This document shows, one piece after another, positions 20,210 to 35,018 of a DNA stretch of 64,000 nt. A program made the position numbers and the translations under genes. Each line of letters opens with the position of its first letter. Within the stretch, counting starts at the first letter, position 1. Source of the DNA: Janthinobacterium silvisoli (lineage in GTDB: Bacteria > Pseudomonadota > Gammaproteobacteria > Burkholderiales > Burkholderiaceae_D). The stretch is from the NCBI RefSeq assembly GCF_014200725.1, contig NZ_JACHCL010000004.1:232361-296360 (forward strand). Direction: 5' to 3'. The notes under the pieces are model-generated. The model worked only from the letters and a program-made list of their open reading frames with translations. It ran no database searches and was not told the DNA's origin.

Positions 20210-20342
20210 GCTGGACTCTCGAAGACATTGTGGAAGAGGTGGAACCGATTCTGCGCGCAGCCCTTGAGCACTGCAATTACGAAAATCACCAAAAGGCTTG
20301 ATGATTATTCTTATTGCAATGCAGCAAAGGGCTAGCCATGAA

Positions 20343-20364
20343 AAAAAGGCGCCGCAGCGCCTTT
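20343..20364. terminator. Rho-independent terminator after the semialdehyde dehydrogenase gene
   Basis: AAAAGGCGC and GCGCCTTTT form a 9-bp stem with loop CGCA. On the minus strand the stem is followed by a T-run. It separates the aldehyde dehydrogenase gene (stop at 20390) from xylX, implying a separate promoter for the long xyl operon within 20210-20342. Confidence 0.8.
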
Positions 20365-20389
20365 TCTTCTTCCTGCATCTGTATCAGGA

Positions 20390-21937
20390 TTATCCAGGCA
20401 CGTTATCGCGCAAGGCCTCTGGCAGCAAGGCTAGATCAAAATTCTGGTAGCACACAGGGCGCAGGAAGCGGTAAATGGCCGCCGTGCCTACCGAGGTACT
20501 GCGGCCGTCCGAGGTGGCGGGATACGGCCCGCCATGCACCATGGCGCTGGCCACTTCCACGCCCGTAGGATAACCATTGGCGAGGATGCGGCCTACCTTG
20601 CGCTCCAGCGCCGGTAGCAGGCGGCGGGCAGCCTCCAGATCGCCGCCATCCATCTGCAGGGTCGCCGTCAACTGCCCTTCCAGCTGTTCCGCAATAGTCA
20701 GCATCTCATCAACGTCCGCGCATTCGACCAGCAAGGTAACGGGGCCGAACACTTCGTCGGCCAGCGCGGCGCTGGCAAGAAAGGCTGCGCTCGTTGTGCG
20801 GAACACTGCCGGAAATGCCTTGCAAGTATCGGATGCCACCGGTTCCAGCATGGCCCGCACATCGTCCTGGCTAGCCAGATGCGCCACACCGCGCTGGTAG
20901 TTGGCGGCGATACCAGGCGTCAGCATGACGCCGGGCGGCGCCGCCCCCAATGCCTTGGCAAGACTAAAACTGAAATGTTCGAAATGGCTGCCGGCCAGCC
21001 CGAGTACCAGGCCAGGATTGGTACAGAACTGGCCCACGCCCATGGTCAACGAGGCAGCCAGGCCGGCGGCAATCGACTCACCGCGCGCGGCCAGCGCCTG
21101 CGGCAGCAGGAACACGGGATTAATGCTGCTCATTTCCGCATACACGGGAATAGGCTGCGGGCGGGCGGCGGCAATCGCCATCAAGGCCACGCCGCCCTGG
21201 CGCGAGCCGGTAAAACCGACGGCCTGGATGGCGGGATGGCGCACCAGCTCGCCCCCCAGCGCATTGCCCACGCCCGTCAGCAAGCTGAAGACACCAGCCG
21301 GCAAACCACAATCAGCCACCGCTTGCACGATGGCGCGGGCCACCAGTTCAGAGGTACCGGGATGGGCCGGATGGGCCTTGGCCACCACCGGGCAACCGGC
21401 CGCCAGTGCCGCCGCCGTGTCGCCACCCGCCACCGAAAACGCCAGCGGAAAATTACTTGCACCGAACACGGCCACCGGCCCCAGGCCTATCATGCGCAGC
21501 CGCAGTTCAGGGCGCGGCGGCGTGCGCTCAGGCAGTGCCTGGTCGACGCGGATATCCTGCCACTTACCTTCACGCAGCAAGTCGGCAAACAGTTTTAGCT
21601 GAGCCACCGTGCGGCCCCGCTCCCCTTCCAGGCGCGCGCGCGGCAAGCCGCTTTCCGCCATGGCCCGTACGATCAATGCATCGCCCAAGGCCAGTATCTG
21701 CGCACCGATGGCTTCCAGGAAGTCGGCCCGCTGTGCGTTGCTGGTAGCGCGGTACGGATCGAAAGCAGCTTGCGCCGCGCGGCAGGCCTGGTCGATCTGG
21801 CTGCTATCGACCGTATAAAAATCGGGCCCGATTTCCACGCCCTGCGCCGGGTCAAACGCCTGGAAAGACGCTTGCGTGCCGCGCACGGCCTTGCCGTCAA
21901 TGTATGCATCGCCGCTGATACCCAATATTGAACTCAT
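20390..21937 (-). CDS. 2-oxoglutarate semialdehyde dehydrogenase, NADP-type aldehyde dehydrogenase
   Basis: This 515-residue aldehyde dehydrogenase belongs to the KGSADH/AldH-like group (usual length about 510-530). It oxidises 2-oxoglutarate semialdehyde to 2-oxoglutarate, the shared last step of the arabinose and xylose oxidative pathways. Visible motifs are GASNFPLAFSVAGGDT (active-site Asn), GFTGSRQGG, the catalytic Glu in YAEMSSINP and the catalytic Cys in VGQFCTNPG. The ATG at 21937 follows AAGGAAG; the open frame continues to 22075 without family resemblance. A terminator follows it, so it is probably its own transcription unit. It would be called xylA in the Caulobacter scheme. Confidence 0.87.
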   Translation of the reverse strand: MSSILGISGDAYIDGKAVRGTQASFQAFDPAQGVEIGPDFYTVDSSQIDQACRAAQAAFDPYRATSNAQRADFLEAIGAQILALGDALIVRAMAESGLPRARLEGERGRTVAQLKLFADLLREGKWQDIRVDQALPERTPPRPELRLRMIGLGPVAVFGASNFPLAFSVAGGDTAAALAAGCPVVAKAHPAHPGTSELVARAIVQAVADCGLPAGVFSLLTGVGNALGGELVRHPAIQAVGFTGSRQGGVALMAIAAARPQPIPVYAEMSSINPVFLLPQALAARGESIAAGLAASLTMGVGQFCTNPGLVLGLAGSHFEHFSFSLAKALGAAPPGVMLTPGIAANYQRGVAHLASQDDVRAMLEPVASDTCKAFPAVFRTTSAAFLASAALADEVFGPVTLLVECADVDEMLTIAEQLEGQLTATLQMDGGDLEAARRLLPALERKVGRILANGYPTGVEVASAMVHGGPYPATSDGRSTSVGTAAIYRFLRPVCYQNFDLALLPEALRDNVPG

Positions 21938-22153
21938 GCTGCTTCCTTTGCAAAGTGGGGAGGCGCATCGCTCAGACCTCAGACCACTGTCAGGCGACAC
22001 GTATGAGCATGATGGTATGCCGGATAGCTGCCATAACGCCAGCGCCCGGCTACATCGGGCAACGTTATGCTGCATCGCAACACGACAAGCCGTGCTGGTA
22101 GCGTGCCGGTGGATCGCTTACACTGTCGGCTCCTGTCCCCACCTGTGATCGCC

Positions 22154-22708
22154 ATGCGCCGCTCTGCTCTACTCGCCCTGCCACTGCTGCTGCTCGTTTC
22201 TGCCTGCGACGATTACACGGCGCCCAGCCTGTACCAGGCCACGACGCCCGAGTGCAAAACGTGGACGGAAGGCTCGCGTTTCGAGCTGCCGCGCGGTATC
22301 AGCATCTACGCCACGCCGCCCGTCAACCTGAAAGAAGGCGGCACGGAACTGGCATTGATCTTTACGCTCCCCGTCGGTACCCAGGCCAGCTTTACGCGTC
22401 TGTCCTTTTTGCTGCAAGAGCCGCACAAGGAACCGTTCGCAACGGCCAAGATCCTGACCATCTACCAGCGCGGCATGAACCAGAAGGCGGAAATCGTCGA
22501 CGTCATCGAACAGCTGCCCATCATGTTTGCCGCCGTGGGCAACAGCAAGGAGACGCAGTGGCGCATCCGCTTGCAACTGCCGCGCCAGATGCCGCAGCGT
22601 TTTGACCTGTCCATGCCCGACATGCTGGTCGGCGGCAAGCGCTACCCGGTGCGCACCTTCACCTACCGCTATTTTGATGAGCGCAAGGCTTACGGCATGT
22701 GCAGCTGA
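22154..22708 (+). CDS. Small lipoprotein of unknown function
   Basis: The 184-residue protein has a type II signal peptide MRRSALLALPLLLLVSAC, with lipobox LVSAC placing the lipidated Cys at residue 18. The mature part is beta-rich with no recognised motif. The ATG at 22154 places the signal peptide at the N-terminus; the frame also has a GTG at 22145 and opens at 22067. It is convergent with atpC and shares a terminator with it. Function is unknown; I recognise no family. Confidence 0.75.
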   Translation: MRRSALLALPLLLLVSACDDYTAPSLYQATTPECKTWTEGSRFELPRGISIYATPPVNLKEGGTELALIFTLPVGTQASFTRLSFLLQEPHKEPFATAKILTIYQRGMNQKAEIVDVIEQLPIMFAAVGNSKETQWRIRLQLPRQMPQRFDLSMPDMLVGGKRYPVRTFTYRYFDERKAYGMCS

Positions 22709-22730
22709 TGCGATAAGGCAGGCGCATAAA

Positions 22731-22756
22731 AAAAGGCAGCCCGTAGGCTGCCTTTT
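22731..22756. terminator. Bidirectional terminator between lipoprotein gene and atpC
   Basis: AAAAGGCAGCC and GGCTGCCTTTT form an 11-bp stem with loop CGTA, with A-rich sequence on the left and T-rich on the right. It can end both the rightward lipoprotein transcript and the leftward atp operon. Confidence 0.85.
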
Positions 22757-22778
22757 GGATTTGCTGCTGGTCTGCAAA

Positions 22779-23198
22779 TTAATGCTGACGCAGCTTCTGG
22801 ATCGCTGCCAGCTGTGCAATTGCACTGGCCAGCTCAGCTTGCGCTTGCGCGTAGTCGATGCCCGAATCCTTGTTGTGGATATTTTCTTCCGCCAACTTCT
22901 TCGCTTCCAGCGCTTTCGCTTCATCCAGGTCGTGACCGCGGATCGCGGTATCGGCCAGGACGGTCACGGTATCGGGCTGCACTTCCAGCAGGCCGCCAGC
23001 AACGAAGACGAATTCTTCTTCAGCCTGGCCGACTACCTTGATGCGGACCGCGCCCGGACGGATGCGGGTAATCAAAGGCGTGTGGCGTGGGTAGATACCC
23101 AGCTCGCCCTGCTCACCCGGCAACGCGACGAATTCTGCTTCGCCTGAAAAAATCAGTTCTTCAGCGGAAACCACGTCAACGTGAATTGTGTGTGCCAT
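22779..23198 (-). CDS. atpC: ATP synthase F1 epsilon subunit
   Basis: This 139-residue epsilon subunit of the central stalk begins [20 protein letters not shown] and has [20 protein letters not shown], as in E. coli AtpC. The C-terminal helical hairpin ([11 protein letters not shown] ... [14 protein letters not shown]) is present. It couples rotation to catalysis and inhibits ATP hydrolysis. It is the last gene of the atp operon, 63 bp after atpD. Confidence 0.97.
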   Translation of the reverse strand: MAHTIHVDVVSAEELIFSGEAEFVALPGEQGELGIYPRHTPLITRIRPGAVRIKVVGQAEEEFVFVAGGLLEVQPDTVTVLADTAIRGHDLDEAKALEAKKLAEENIHNKDSGIDYAQAQAELASAIAQLAAIQKLRQH

Positions 23199-23261
23199 GT
23201 CTGTCCTATCGGGTTGAAGAACCCCGCCCTAATCAAGGACGGGGTTAGGCCCAAACCTAAC

Positions 23262-25567
<2,306 letters not shown>

Positions 25568-25629
25568 GAGTCCTTACTCCTTCTGCGCGTAGGGCGGCGC
25601 CGCACTCAAGGTGGGCGCCGCCTGGCCGC

Positions 25630-27171
25630 TTAATATGCGCCGGATTTCTTGAAATCAGCAATGGCCGCCGACAGAGTTGCTTCGCTGTCTTTGTCGAGTT
25701 GCTTGGTTTCTTCGATCTTGGCCAGCAGAGCAGCTTGCTTGGTCTTCATGTAAGCGTGGACACCAGCTTCGAACGACAGCACTTGCTTGACTGGCACGTC
25801 GTCCATGAAGCCTTTGTTCACCGAGAACAGCGATACAGCCATCAGCGAGATCGACAGTGGCGAGTATTGGGCTTGCTTCAGCAATTCCGTTACGCGTGCA
25901 CCACGGTCCAGCTGCTTGCGGGTCGATTCGTCCAGGTCGGATGCGAACTGCGCAAACGCGGCCAGTTCACGGTATTGCGCCAAGTCGGTACGGATACCAC
26001 CGGACAGGTTTTTGATGACCTTGGTCTGGGCGGCGCCACCGACGCGCGATACGGAAATACCGGCGTTAATTGCAGGACGGATACCGGCGTTGAACAGCGA
26101 GGTTTCCAGGAAGATCTGACCGTCGGTAATCGAAATCACGTTGGTTGGAACGAAGGCCGATACGTCGCCAGCTTGCGTTTCAATGATCGGCAATGCCGTC
26201 AGGGAACCGGTTTTGCCTTTGACGGCGCCGTCGGTGAACTTCTCGACATAGTCGGCGTTCACGCGTGCTGCGCGTTCCAGCAGGCGGCTGTGCAGGTAGA
26301 ACACGTCGCCTGGGTACGCTTCGCGACCTGGTGGACGGCGCAGCAGCAGCGAGATTTGACGATAAGCAACAGCTTGTTTCGACAGATCATCATAGACGAT
26401 CAGTGCATCTTCACCGCGGTCACGGAAGTATTCGCCCATGGCGCAACCGGAGTACGGCGAGATGTATTGCATGGCGGCCGATTCCGAAGCGGAAGCAGCA
26501 ACAACGATGGTGTATTCCATCGCGCCGTGTTGTTCCAGCGAGCGCACGATGTTCTTGATCGACGAGGCTTTTTGGCCAATCGCGACGTAGATACATTTCA
26601 TGCCCTGGCCTTTTTGATTGATGATCGCATCAATCGCTACAGCCGACTTACCGGTTTGACGGTCGCCGATGATCAGTTCGCGCTGGCCGCGGCCAACTGG
26701 AACCATCGCATCGATCGACTTCAGGCCGGTTTGCATAGGTTGCGAAACGGACTCACGGGCGATCACGCCCGGAGCGATTTTTTCAATAGCAGCTGTCAGT
26801 TTGGTTTCGATGGCGCCTTTGCCGTCGATAGGCTGACCCAGCGCGTTGACCACGCGGCCCAGCAGTTCAGGACCAACTGGCACTTCCAGAATGCGGCCGG
26901 TGCATTTCACCGTGTCGCCTTCGGAGATGTGCTCGTAAGCACCCAGAATCACGGAACCAACGGAGTCGCGCTCCAGGTTCATGGCCAGGCCAAAGGTATT
27001 GCCTGGGAATTCCAGCATCTCGCCTTGCATCACGTCCGACAAACCGTGGATGCGGCAGATACCGTCGGCTACGGAAATAACCGTGCCTTGGTTACGCACT
27101 TCAGCGCCGCCGTCAAGACCTTGGATCCGGCTCTTGATCAACTCGCTGATTTCAGATGGGTTGAGTTGCAT
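25630..27171 (-). CDS. atpA: ATP synthase F1 alpha subunit
   Basis: The 513-residue non-catalytic nucleotide-binding subunit begins [17 protein letters not shown]. It has the P-loop GDRQTGKSA, the conserved [11 protein letters not shown] and the [11 protein letters not shown] signature. The length equals E. coli AtpA. It lies 102 bp downstream of atpH and 62 bp upstream of atpG. Confidence 0.98.
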   Translation of the reverse strand: MQLNPSEISELIKSRIQGLDGGAEVRNQGTVISVADGICRIHGLSDVMQGEMLEFPGNTFGLAMNLERDSVGSVILGAYEHISEGDTVKCTGRILEVPVGPELLGRVVNALGQPIDGKGAIETKLTAAIEKIAPGVIARESVSQPMQTGLKSIDAMVPVGRGQRELIIGDRQTGKSAVAIDAIINQKGQGMKCIYVAIGQKASSIKNIVRSLEQHGAMEYTIVVAASASESAAMQYISPYSGCAMGEYFRDRGEDALIVYDDLSKQAVAYRQISLLLRRPPGREAYPGDVFYLHSRLLERAARVNADYVEKFTDGAVKGKTGSLTALPIIETQAGDVSAFVPTNVISITDGQIFLETSLFNAGIRPAINAGISVSRVGGAAQTKVIKNLSGGIRTDLAQYRELAAFAQFASDLDESTRKQLDRGARVTELLKQAQYSPLSISLMAVSLFSVNKGFMDDVPVKQVLSFEAGVHAYMKTKQAALLAKIEETKQLDKDSEATLSAAIADFKKSGAY

Positions 27172-27273
27172 ACTAACTCCTAAAAGTGTTTCTCTCAGCT
27201 TGCGCGAGGGGTAAGGGTCTGTCTAAGCTGGCCTGCCGAAGCGCGCGTCTTTCGACACGTTTCACGGCGCGTT

Positions 27274-27819
27274 TTACGACACCAGTGCAGCGTGCAGTTG
27301 CTGCAACTTGGCGCGCACCGAAGTGTCGAGCACCTGGTCACCAACAACCACGCGTACACCGCCGACCAGCGATGGATCTACTGTCACGGCAGGGTTGAGC
27401 TTACGACTGAATTTCTTTTCCAGCGTTGCGACCAGCTCGGCCGTTTGGCCTTCGCTCAGATCGAAAGCGCTCGTGATCTCGGCGTCAGCCGCACCTTCCA
27501 GGCTGTTTTTCAACACATGGAATTGCGCGCCGATTTCCGGCAGCAGGCTAATGCGGCCATTTTCGATCAACAACGTGAGGAAGTTTTTTACTTCCTCATT
27601 GAGCGGCGATTTCAACAACGACAGGATGGTGGCGACGACATCGCTTTCCGAAACTTTCGGATTGCGTGCGTACGCCTGTACCTCGGGGTGGCTGCCGATC
27701 TGTGTCAATTCAGACACCAGTTCGGACCACGCCGCGAGGTTGCTTGACTCCTTACCAGCTTGGGCTACGCGGAACAAAGCTTCCGCGTAGGGACGGGCGA
27801 CGGTTGCGAGTTCTGCCAT
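27274..27819 (-). CDS. atpH: ATP synthase F1 delta subunit
   Basis: The 181-residue peripheral-stalk subunit begins [20 protein letters not shown], the typical delta (OSCP) start. It carries the C-terminal [19 protein letters not shown] signature. It holds F1 to the b-subunit stator. Only 2 bp separate it from the atpF stop. Confidence 0.96.
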   Translation of the reverse strand: MAELATVARPYAEALFRVAQAGKESSNLAAWSELVSELTQIGSHPEVQAYARNPKVSESDVVATILSLLKSPLNEEVKNFLTLLIENGRISLLPEIGAQFHVLKNSLEGAADAEITSAFDLSEGQTAELVATLEKKFSRKLNPAVTVDPSLVGGVRVVVGDQVLDTSVRAKLQQLHAALVS

Positions 27820-27821
27820 GA

Positions 27822-28292
27822 TTACAGCTCAACAGCAAGACGCTGCAACATTTCGGCGTGAGCCGTAGCGTTCACTTCACGCTTCAAGATCTGCTCTGCA
27901 CCTTTAACAGCCAGGTCAGCCACCTGAGCGCGCAATTGTTCGCGTGCTTTCGACAGTTGCTGCTCGGCGTCCGACTGGGCTTGCGCAATGATACGCGCAG
28001 CTTCAGCTTGTGCATTTTGCTTGATCTCTTCAGCAACCAGCTGCGCGCGCTTCTCAGCGTCCGCAACGCGTTGCGAAGCTTCTTCACGTGCACTGTTCAA
28101 TGCCTCTTGCGCACGCTTTTCAGCGACTGCCATCGAAGCCTGACCTTGATCGGCCGCAGCCAATCCATCCGCGATTCGTTTGGCACGCTCATCCAGCGCA
28201 TTGTTCAGCGCTGGAAATACGAACTTCATCGAGAACCAGACCAACACCGCGAAGGTGATCATCTGGCCGATGAGCGACATATTGATGTCCAT
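27822..28292 (-). CDS. atpF: ATP synthase F0 b subunit
   Basis: The 156-residue stator subunit has one N-terminal membrane segment (about residues 5-27) followed by a long charged coiled coil rich in Ala, Glu, Lys and Arg. [20 protein letters not shown] matches AtpF of other betaproteobacteria. It dimerises to form the peripheral stalk. Confidence 0.96.
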   Translation of the reverse strand: MDINMSLIGQMITFAVLVWFSMKFVFPALNNALDERAKRIADGLAAADQGQASMAVAEKRAQEALNSAREEASQRVADAEKRAQLVAEEIKQNAQAEAARIIAQAQSDAEQQLSKAREQLRAQVADLAVKGAEQILKREVNATAHAEMLQRLAVEL

Positions 28293-28335
28293 ACCTTTGC
28301 TCCTAACTAAAAGTTTCTCCTAGGGTTGGAGCGAA

Positions 28336-28623
<288 letters not shown>

Positions 28624-28673
28624 CTAAATTTAAAAACGAAAGATACTAAAAAAACAAAATATAAAGTTAATGG

Positions 28674-29504
<831 letters not shown>

Positions 29505-29531
29505 TCAAGGCATACACCCCGAAACCAATGA

Positions 29532-29900
29532 TTAAACAGCGAGCAATGAAAACCAGTATGCTAAGGTTGCCACCGCGAAACCCAAGATCAGCCATAACCA
29601 GGCGGCCGACTGAAACAACACCAGTGCTGTAATAAACAGCACCGCTGTGATAAATATTTTCACCACTTCTGCGCGCAAATGCGCCCGGAATGCCTTGTTG
29701 GCGTCGCTGGAACCGCTGGCGACCAACATGGCATACACCAGGCTGCCGATGACTGCGATAGCGCCGCCGCATGCGGCGGACCAGCCTTTGATACTGCCAC
29801 CGAAAAACAGGGTAACGGTTGAAAAGCTGATAACGATTGCTAGTTGCAGGGCAACTACTTTGTAGACTGGTTTGGCAATATTTTGTTGTGAATCACTCAA
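29532..29900 (-). CDS. atpI: ATP synthase subunit I
   Basis: The 122-residue protein has four hydrophobic segments, as in the AtpI/ATP synthase I family that assists c-ring assembly and Mg2+ homeostasis. It shows FFGGSIKGWSAACGGAIAVIG and EVVKIFITAVLF. The start is a TTG at 29900, the first start of the frame, about 36 nt after the predicted transcription start. It is the first gene of the atp operon. Confidence 0.85.
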   Translation of the reverse strand: MSDSQQNIAKPVYKVVALQLAIVISFSTVTLFFGGSIKGWSAACGGAIAVIGSLVYAMLVASGSSDANKAFRAHLRAEVVKIFITAVLFITALVLFQSAAWLWLILGFAVATLAYWFSLLAV

Positions 29901-29942
29901 TTACCAGGTCCCCAGAAAAATCTACACACGCAAAGACACGGG

Positions 29943-29972
29943 ATTATAGTTGGCTTTGATATATAGAGTCAA
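29943..29972 (-). promoter_or_regulatory. Consensus sigma70 promoter of the atp operon
   Basis: On the minus strand, TTGACT (29972-29967) and TATAAT (29948-29943) are separated by 18 bp. Transcription would begin near 29936, about 36 nt before the TTG start of atpI. This is one of the best promoter matches in the window and fits a highly expressed operon. Confidence 0.8.
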
Positions 29973-30056
29973 ACGTTGCCGCACCGCAGCAGGGCAATTG
30001 CTGCGTGAAACAGACGGTTTATCGACTATTCGCGGGCATTTGCACCAATATATGAC

Positions 30057-30079
30057 AAAGCCGCTTGTACAGCGGCTTT
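30057..30079. repeat. Hairpin between parB and the atp promoter
   Basis: AAAGCCGC and GCGGCTTT form an 8-bp stem with loop TTGTACA. On the minus strand it follows parB by about 140 bp but lacks a good T-run, so termination there may be partial. The gap 29901-30215 contains this hairpin and the atp promoter, and no convincing gene. Confidence 0.55.
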
Positions 30080-30215
30080 GGGGCGTGTTAGCAAGAAACC
30101 ACCACTTGCCTGCGGAAAGTCTTGCCTGGCAGTCCAGACCACCTTTCTGTATCAGGGCGCCTTCTTGCTTACCACTAATTACTAGTGACAACTATATAGA
30201 TGCGTAATGGTCTGC

Positions 30216-31103
30216 CTAGCCGCGCAGGCGGGCTAACACTCCATCAAGGACATCAAGGTCGGCAAAATCGATCACCAATTGTCCGCGTCCTTTATTACCC
30301 ATCTTGAACACCACGGGCGTGGCCAGGGTATCGGACAACTCTTCTTCCAGGCGGGCAATATCACCGGACTTTTCTTTTTGCCGTGGCTCGACCGGATTGG
30401 CCGCTTCCTCGATGGTGCGCGTCACCAGCTTTTCTGTTTCGCGCACGGACAGCCGCTTGGCCACCACCTGATTGGCCAGATTGATCTGGCTGGCTGCATC
30501 GACCGCCAACAAGGCACGCGCGTGGCCCATGTCGATATCGCCGGCCATCAGCATGGTTTGCACAGGCGCGGCCAGATTCATCAGACGCAACAGATTAGAG
30601 ACCGCGCTGCGCGAGCGTCCGACCGCGGTGGCCGCTTGCTCATGGGTAAAACTGAAGTCCGTGATCAGGCGGTGGATACCCTGGGCTTCTTCCAGCGGGT
30701 TCAAGTCTTCGCGCTGGATGTTTTCAATCAGCGCCATGGCCGCTGCCGCCAGGTCATCGACGTCACGTACCAGTACTGGTACTTCCGTCAGGCCAGCCAG
30801 TTGCGACGCGCGGAAACGGCGTTCACCGGCGATGATTTCATATTTAACAAGTCCACTCAAAGTGTCTTGCCCGATCGGCCGCACCAGGATAGGTTGCATC
30901 AAACCCTGCGCCTTGATCGAGGCAGCCAGTTCATTCAGGGCGCCCTCGTCCATGCGTGTGCGCGGCTGATATTTGCCGGCTTGCATTTGTGACACCGGCA
31001 GGTTGCTCGGCGTATTGTGTTCGGGACTGGCGAAGTCGCCACCGCCGCCGCCCAATAGCGCGTCGAGTCCGCGACCCAGTCCTTTTAGTTTTTTCGTAGC
31101 CAT
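30216..31103 (-). CDS. parB: Chromosome partitioning protein ParB
   Basis: The 295-residue DNA-binding CTPase is of the Spo0J/ParB type. The N-terminus MATKKLKGLGRGLDALLGG is diagnostic. The CTP-binding motif region GERRFRA is present, as is the HTH in FTHEQAATAVGRSRSAVSNL. It loads at the parS sites found at 34.9-39.3 kb and cooperates with ParA in origin segregation. It lies 69 bp downstream of parA. Confidence 0.97.
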   Translation of the reverse strand: MATKKLKGLGRGLDALLGGGGGDFASPEHNTPSNLPVSQMQAGKYQPRTRMDEGALNELAASIKAQGLMQPILVRPIGQDTLSGLVKYEIIAGERRFRASQLAGLTEVPVLVRDVDDLAAAAMALIENIQREDLNPLEEAQGIHRLITDFSFTHEQAATAVGRSRSAVSNLLRLMNLAAPVQTMLMAGDIDMGHARALLAVDAASQINLANQVVAKRLSVRETEKLVTRTIEEAANPVEPRQKEKSGDIARLEEELSDTLATPVVFKMGNKGRGQLVIDFADLDVLDGVLARLRG

Positions 31104-31127
31104 GCTGTCCTAATTGTCTTTTTTTAA

Positions 31128-31139
31128 GTAAGCGCTTAC
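31128..31139. promoter_or_regulatory. Perfect 12-bp palindrome between parA and parB
   Basis: GTAAGCGCTTAC is a perfect palindrome in the 69-bp parA-parB gap, just upstream of parB. It may be a protein-binding site controlling parB, but no factor can be named from sequence. Confidence 0.35.
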
Positions 31140-31172
31140 ATCGAATTACCTCACCGATGCACTCTCTACTGT

Positions 31173-31943
31173 TTACATATGTTTGATGCGTTCAACCATT
31201 TCAGCGCCGAAAGCGATATAGGCCTGCGCGCCTTTCGAGCTGGGGTCGAAGGTCACGCCGGGCAGGCCGTACGATGGCGCTTCGGCCAGGCGCACATTGC
31301 GCGGGATGATGGTCTTGAAGACCTTGTCGCCAAAGTGCTGTTCCAGCTGGGCCGACACTTGTTGCGATAATGTCATGCGTGGATCGAACATCACGCGCAG
31401 CAAGCCGATGATCTTCAAATCCGGGTTCAGGTTGGCGTGTACTTTTTTAATCGTGTTGACCAGGTCAGACAACCCTTCCAGCGCGTAGTACTCGCACTGC
31501 ATCGGGATGATCACGCCATGCGCGGCGCACAGGCCGTTCAGGGTCAGCATCGACAATGCCGGTGGGCAATCAATCAAAATGAAATCATATTCGCCATCGA
31601 CTTCGGCCAGCGCATCCTTCAGGCGGCGTTCGCGGTTGTCCAGGTCGACCATCTCGACTTCGGCGCCGGCCAGCTCGCGGTTCGACGGCAAGACATCGAA
31701 GCGCCCTGCTTCCGAACGCTGGCGTGCCGTTTTGACATCGGATTCGCCCAGCATCACTTCATAGGTCGATGACGGCAAGCCTGCCTTGTTGATGCCGGCG
31801 CCCATGGTCGCATTGCCTTGCGGGTCGAGGTCGACCAGCAGCACGCGCTGGTTCAATTTGGCCAGGCCGGCGGAGAGGTTGACACTTGTTGTGGTTTTAC
31901 CAACACCACCCTTTTGATTTGCTACACAAAAAATTTTGGCCAT
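31173..31943 (-). CDS. parA: Chromosome partitioning ATPase ParA
   Basis: This deviant Walker-type ATPase has 256 residues. It shows the KGGVGKTT motif in MAKIFCVANQKGGVGKTTT, DLDPQGNAT and IDCPPAL. It drives movement of ParB-parS complexes along the nucleoid. The frame opens at 31970, but the ATG at 31943 gives the invariant family N-terminus. It is preceded by an AT-rich repeated region and follows rsmG, the standard origin-region order. Confidence 0.97.
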   Translation of the reverse strand: MAKIFCVANQKGGVGKTTTSVNLSAGLAKLNQRVLLVDLDPQGNATMGAGINKAGLPSSTYEVMLGESDVKTARQRSEAGRFDVLPSNRELAGAEVEMVDLDNRERRLKDALAEVDGEYDFILIDCPPALSMLTLNGLCAAHGVIIPMQCEYYALEGLSDLVNTIKKVHANLNPDLKIIGLLRVMFDPRMTLSQQVSAQLEQHFGDKVFKTIIPRNVRLAEAPSYGLPGVTFDPSSKGAQAYIAFGAEMVERIKHM

Positions 31944-32027
31944 GTATCTTCTAGTTGTAAAGGGATGCACGCTGCAAAGGATGCAAACTGCATGATTGCG
32001 CTCCGGCGTCCGACCGAAACAATTTAT

Positions 32028-32115
32028 ACTATTTATCTCGTTTATACGATATAAATTATTTATACGGTTTATATGATTTATACCTTATAAACTGTTTATA
32101 TGATTTATACCGTTT
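32028..32115. repeat. AT-rich direct repeats between rsmG and parA
   Basis: GTTTATATGATTTATACC occurs exactly twice (32067-32084 and 32094-32111), and related TTTATAC(G/A)AT words fill the rest of the stretch. GC content here is very low compared with the flanking genes. It may hold the parAB promoter or an easily melted or protein-binding region (inference). Confidence 0.7.
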
Positions 32116-32127
32116 AAATTTTCAATT

Positions 32128-32771
32128 TCAAACTCTTGTTATAAAGACCAGATGACGCTCTGCATTTAGCCCTGGCACCTGAATAGCCCGTAATTCCGTC
32201 ACTTTCCACTCTGCTGGCAGTCGCTCGCGCTCGTCTGGCGGTGCCACCCCTTTCAAGGCGATGAATTGACCGCCCTCTTCCAAAACGTGGCCCGACCAGT
32301 TGACAAAGTCGGACAGGTCAGCAAACGCCCGCGAGGTGATCACGTCAAACTTTTGCTTCACTTCCAGCTGTTCCACCCGTTTCGTGTACACCGTCACGTT
32401 GGTCAAGCCCAATTCCGCTTTCACTTGCGTCAAAAACGCCGTTTTCTTGTGCACCGTATCGATCATCGCCACCTTCACATCGGGCCGCGCAATCGCCAAC
32501 ACCATGCCCGGCAAGCCGCCACCGGCACCCACGTCGAGCACGTTTTTCGCATCGGCGAAGGCGGGAATGGCCGCCAGCGAATCGAGCACGTGCAAGGTCA
32601 GCATCTGCATCGGATCGCGCACCGATGTCAGGTTGTAGACGCTATTCCACTTGGCCAGCAAGGCCAGGTAATCGAGCAGTTTTTCCGACTGTTCCGCGCT
32701 CAGATTCAAGTCCAGCGCGGCGATACCTTCATGCAAAATCGGGGCCAGTGCGGCCCGGTCAAACTGCTGCT

Positions 32772-32775
<4 letters not shown>
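32128..32775 (-). CDS. rsmG: 16S rRNA (guanine527-N7)-methyltransferase
   Basis: This 215-residue SAM-dependent methyltransferase (GidB) shows [17 protein letters not shown], the SAM motif [17 protein letters not shown] and [11 protein letters not shown]. It methylates G527 of 16S rRNA. Its ATG overlaps the mnmG stop by 4 bp (ATGA), the usual mnmG-rsmG coupling. Confidence 0.96.
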
Positions 32776-34709
<1,934 letters not shown>

Positions 34710-34859
34710 GAGTATAAATAGAGAAGCAAGTAAAGATGCAGGTAAAAATGCGAGGTGTGAGCTCCGATTATAGAGTCTTTTTGCGAGCGCAACCTTGCGA
34801 GGGTCAATTTTTTGCTTAATTTTTACTCAGCAGTAACAACGTCTTGCTCGCAATTCCTG

Positions 34860-34875
34860 TGTTCCACGTGGAACA
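34860..34875. promoter_or_regulatory. parS site 1 (perfect palindrome)
   Basis: TGTTCCACGTGGAACA is a perfect 16-bp palindrome of the parS class (consensus close to TGTTTCACGTGAAACA). It lies in the mnmG-gdx intergenic region, about 3.8 kb from parB. ParB would nucleate here. Confidence 0.85.
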
Positions 34876-34955
34876 TGCTGGCAAACTCCCCTCTTTTCAG
34901 CTACTATCCTTGCATCGTTTACAAGCGTATTCTCACCACACGCTAACGATGACCA

Positions 34956-34999
34956 GGAGGACGGCCTCCCCCATCATGGGAACGCACCGGGACGGCCCG
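34956..34999 (+). promoter_or_regulatory. Guanidine-II (mini-ykkC) riboswitch
   Basis: Two small hairpins carry the diagnostic ACGG loops: GGAGG-ACGG-CCTCC (34956-34969) and CGGG-ACGG-CCCG (34988-34999). They lie directly upstream of an SMR exporter of the SugE/Gdx type, the classical target. The second hairpin ends 7 nt before the ribosome-binding site AAGGAG (35007-35012). Guanidine binding should therefore free that site (known mechanism of the class). Confidence 0.88.
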
Positions 35000-35018
35000 C
35001 TCTTGCAAGGAGCTTCCC

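Noticed and set aside
21938..22153. ATAACG...CGTTAT inverted words upstream of the semialdehyde dehydrogenase gene
   Set aside because: Short arms with a long imperfect spacer and no second copy elsewhere; not enough for an operator call.
29922..30191. 89-codon open frame in the atpI-parB gap
   Set aside because: It covers the consensus atp promoter and a hairpin, and its composition is not protein-like.
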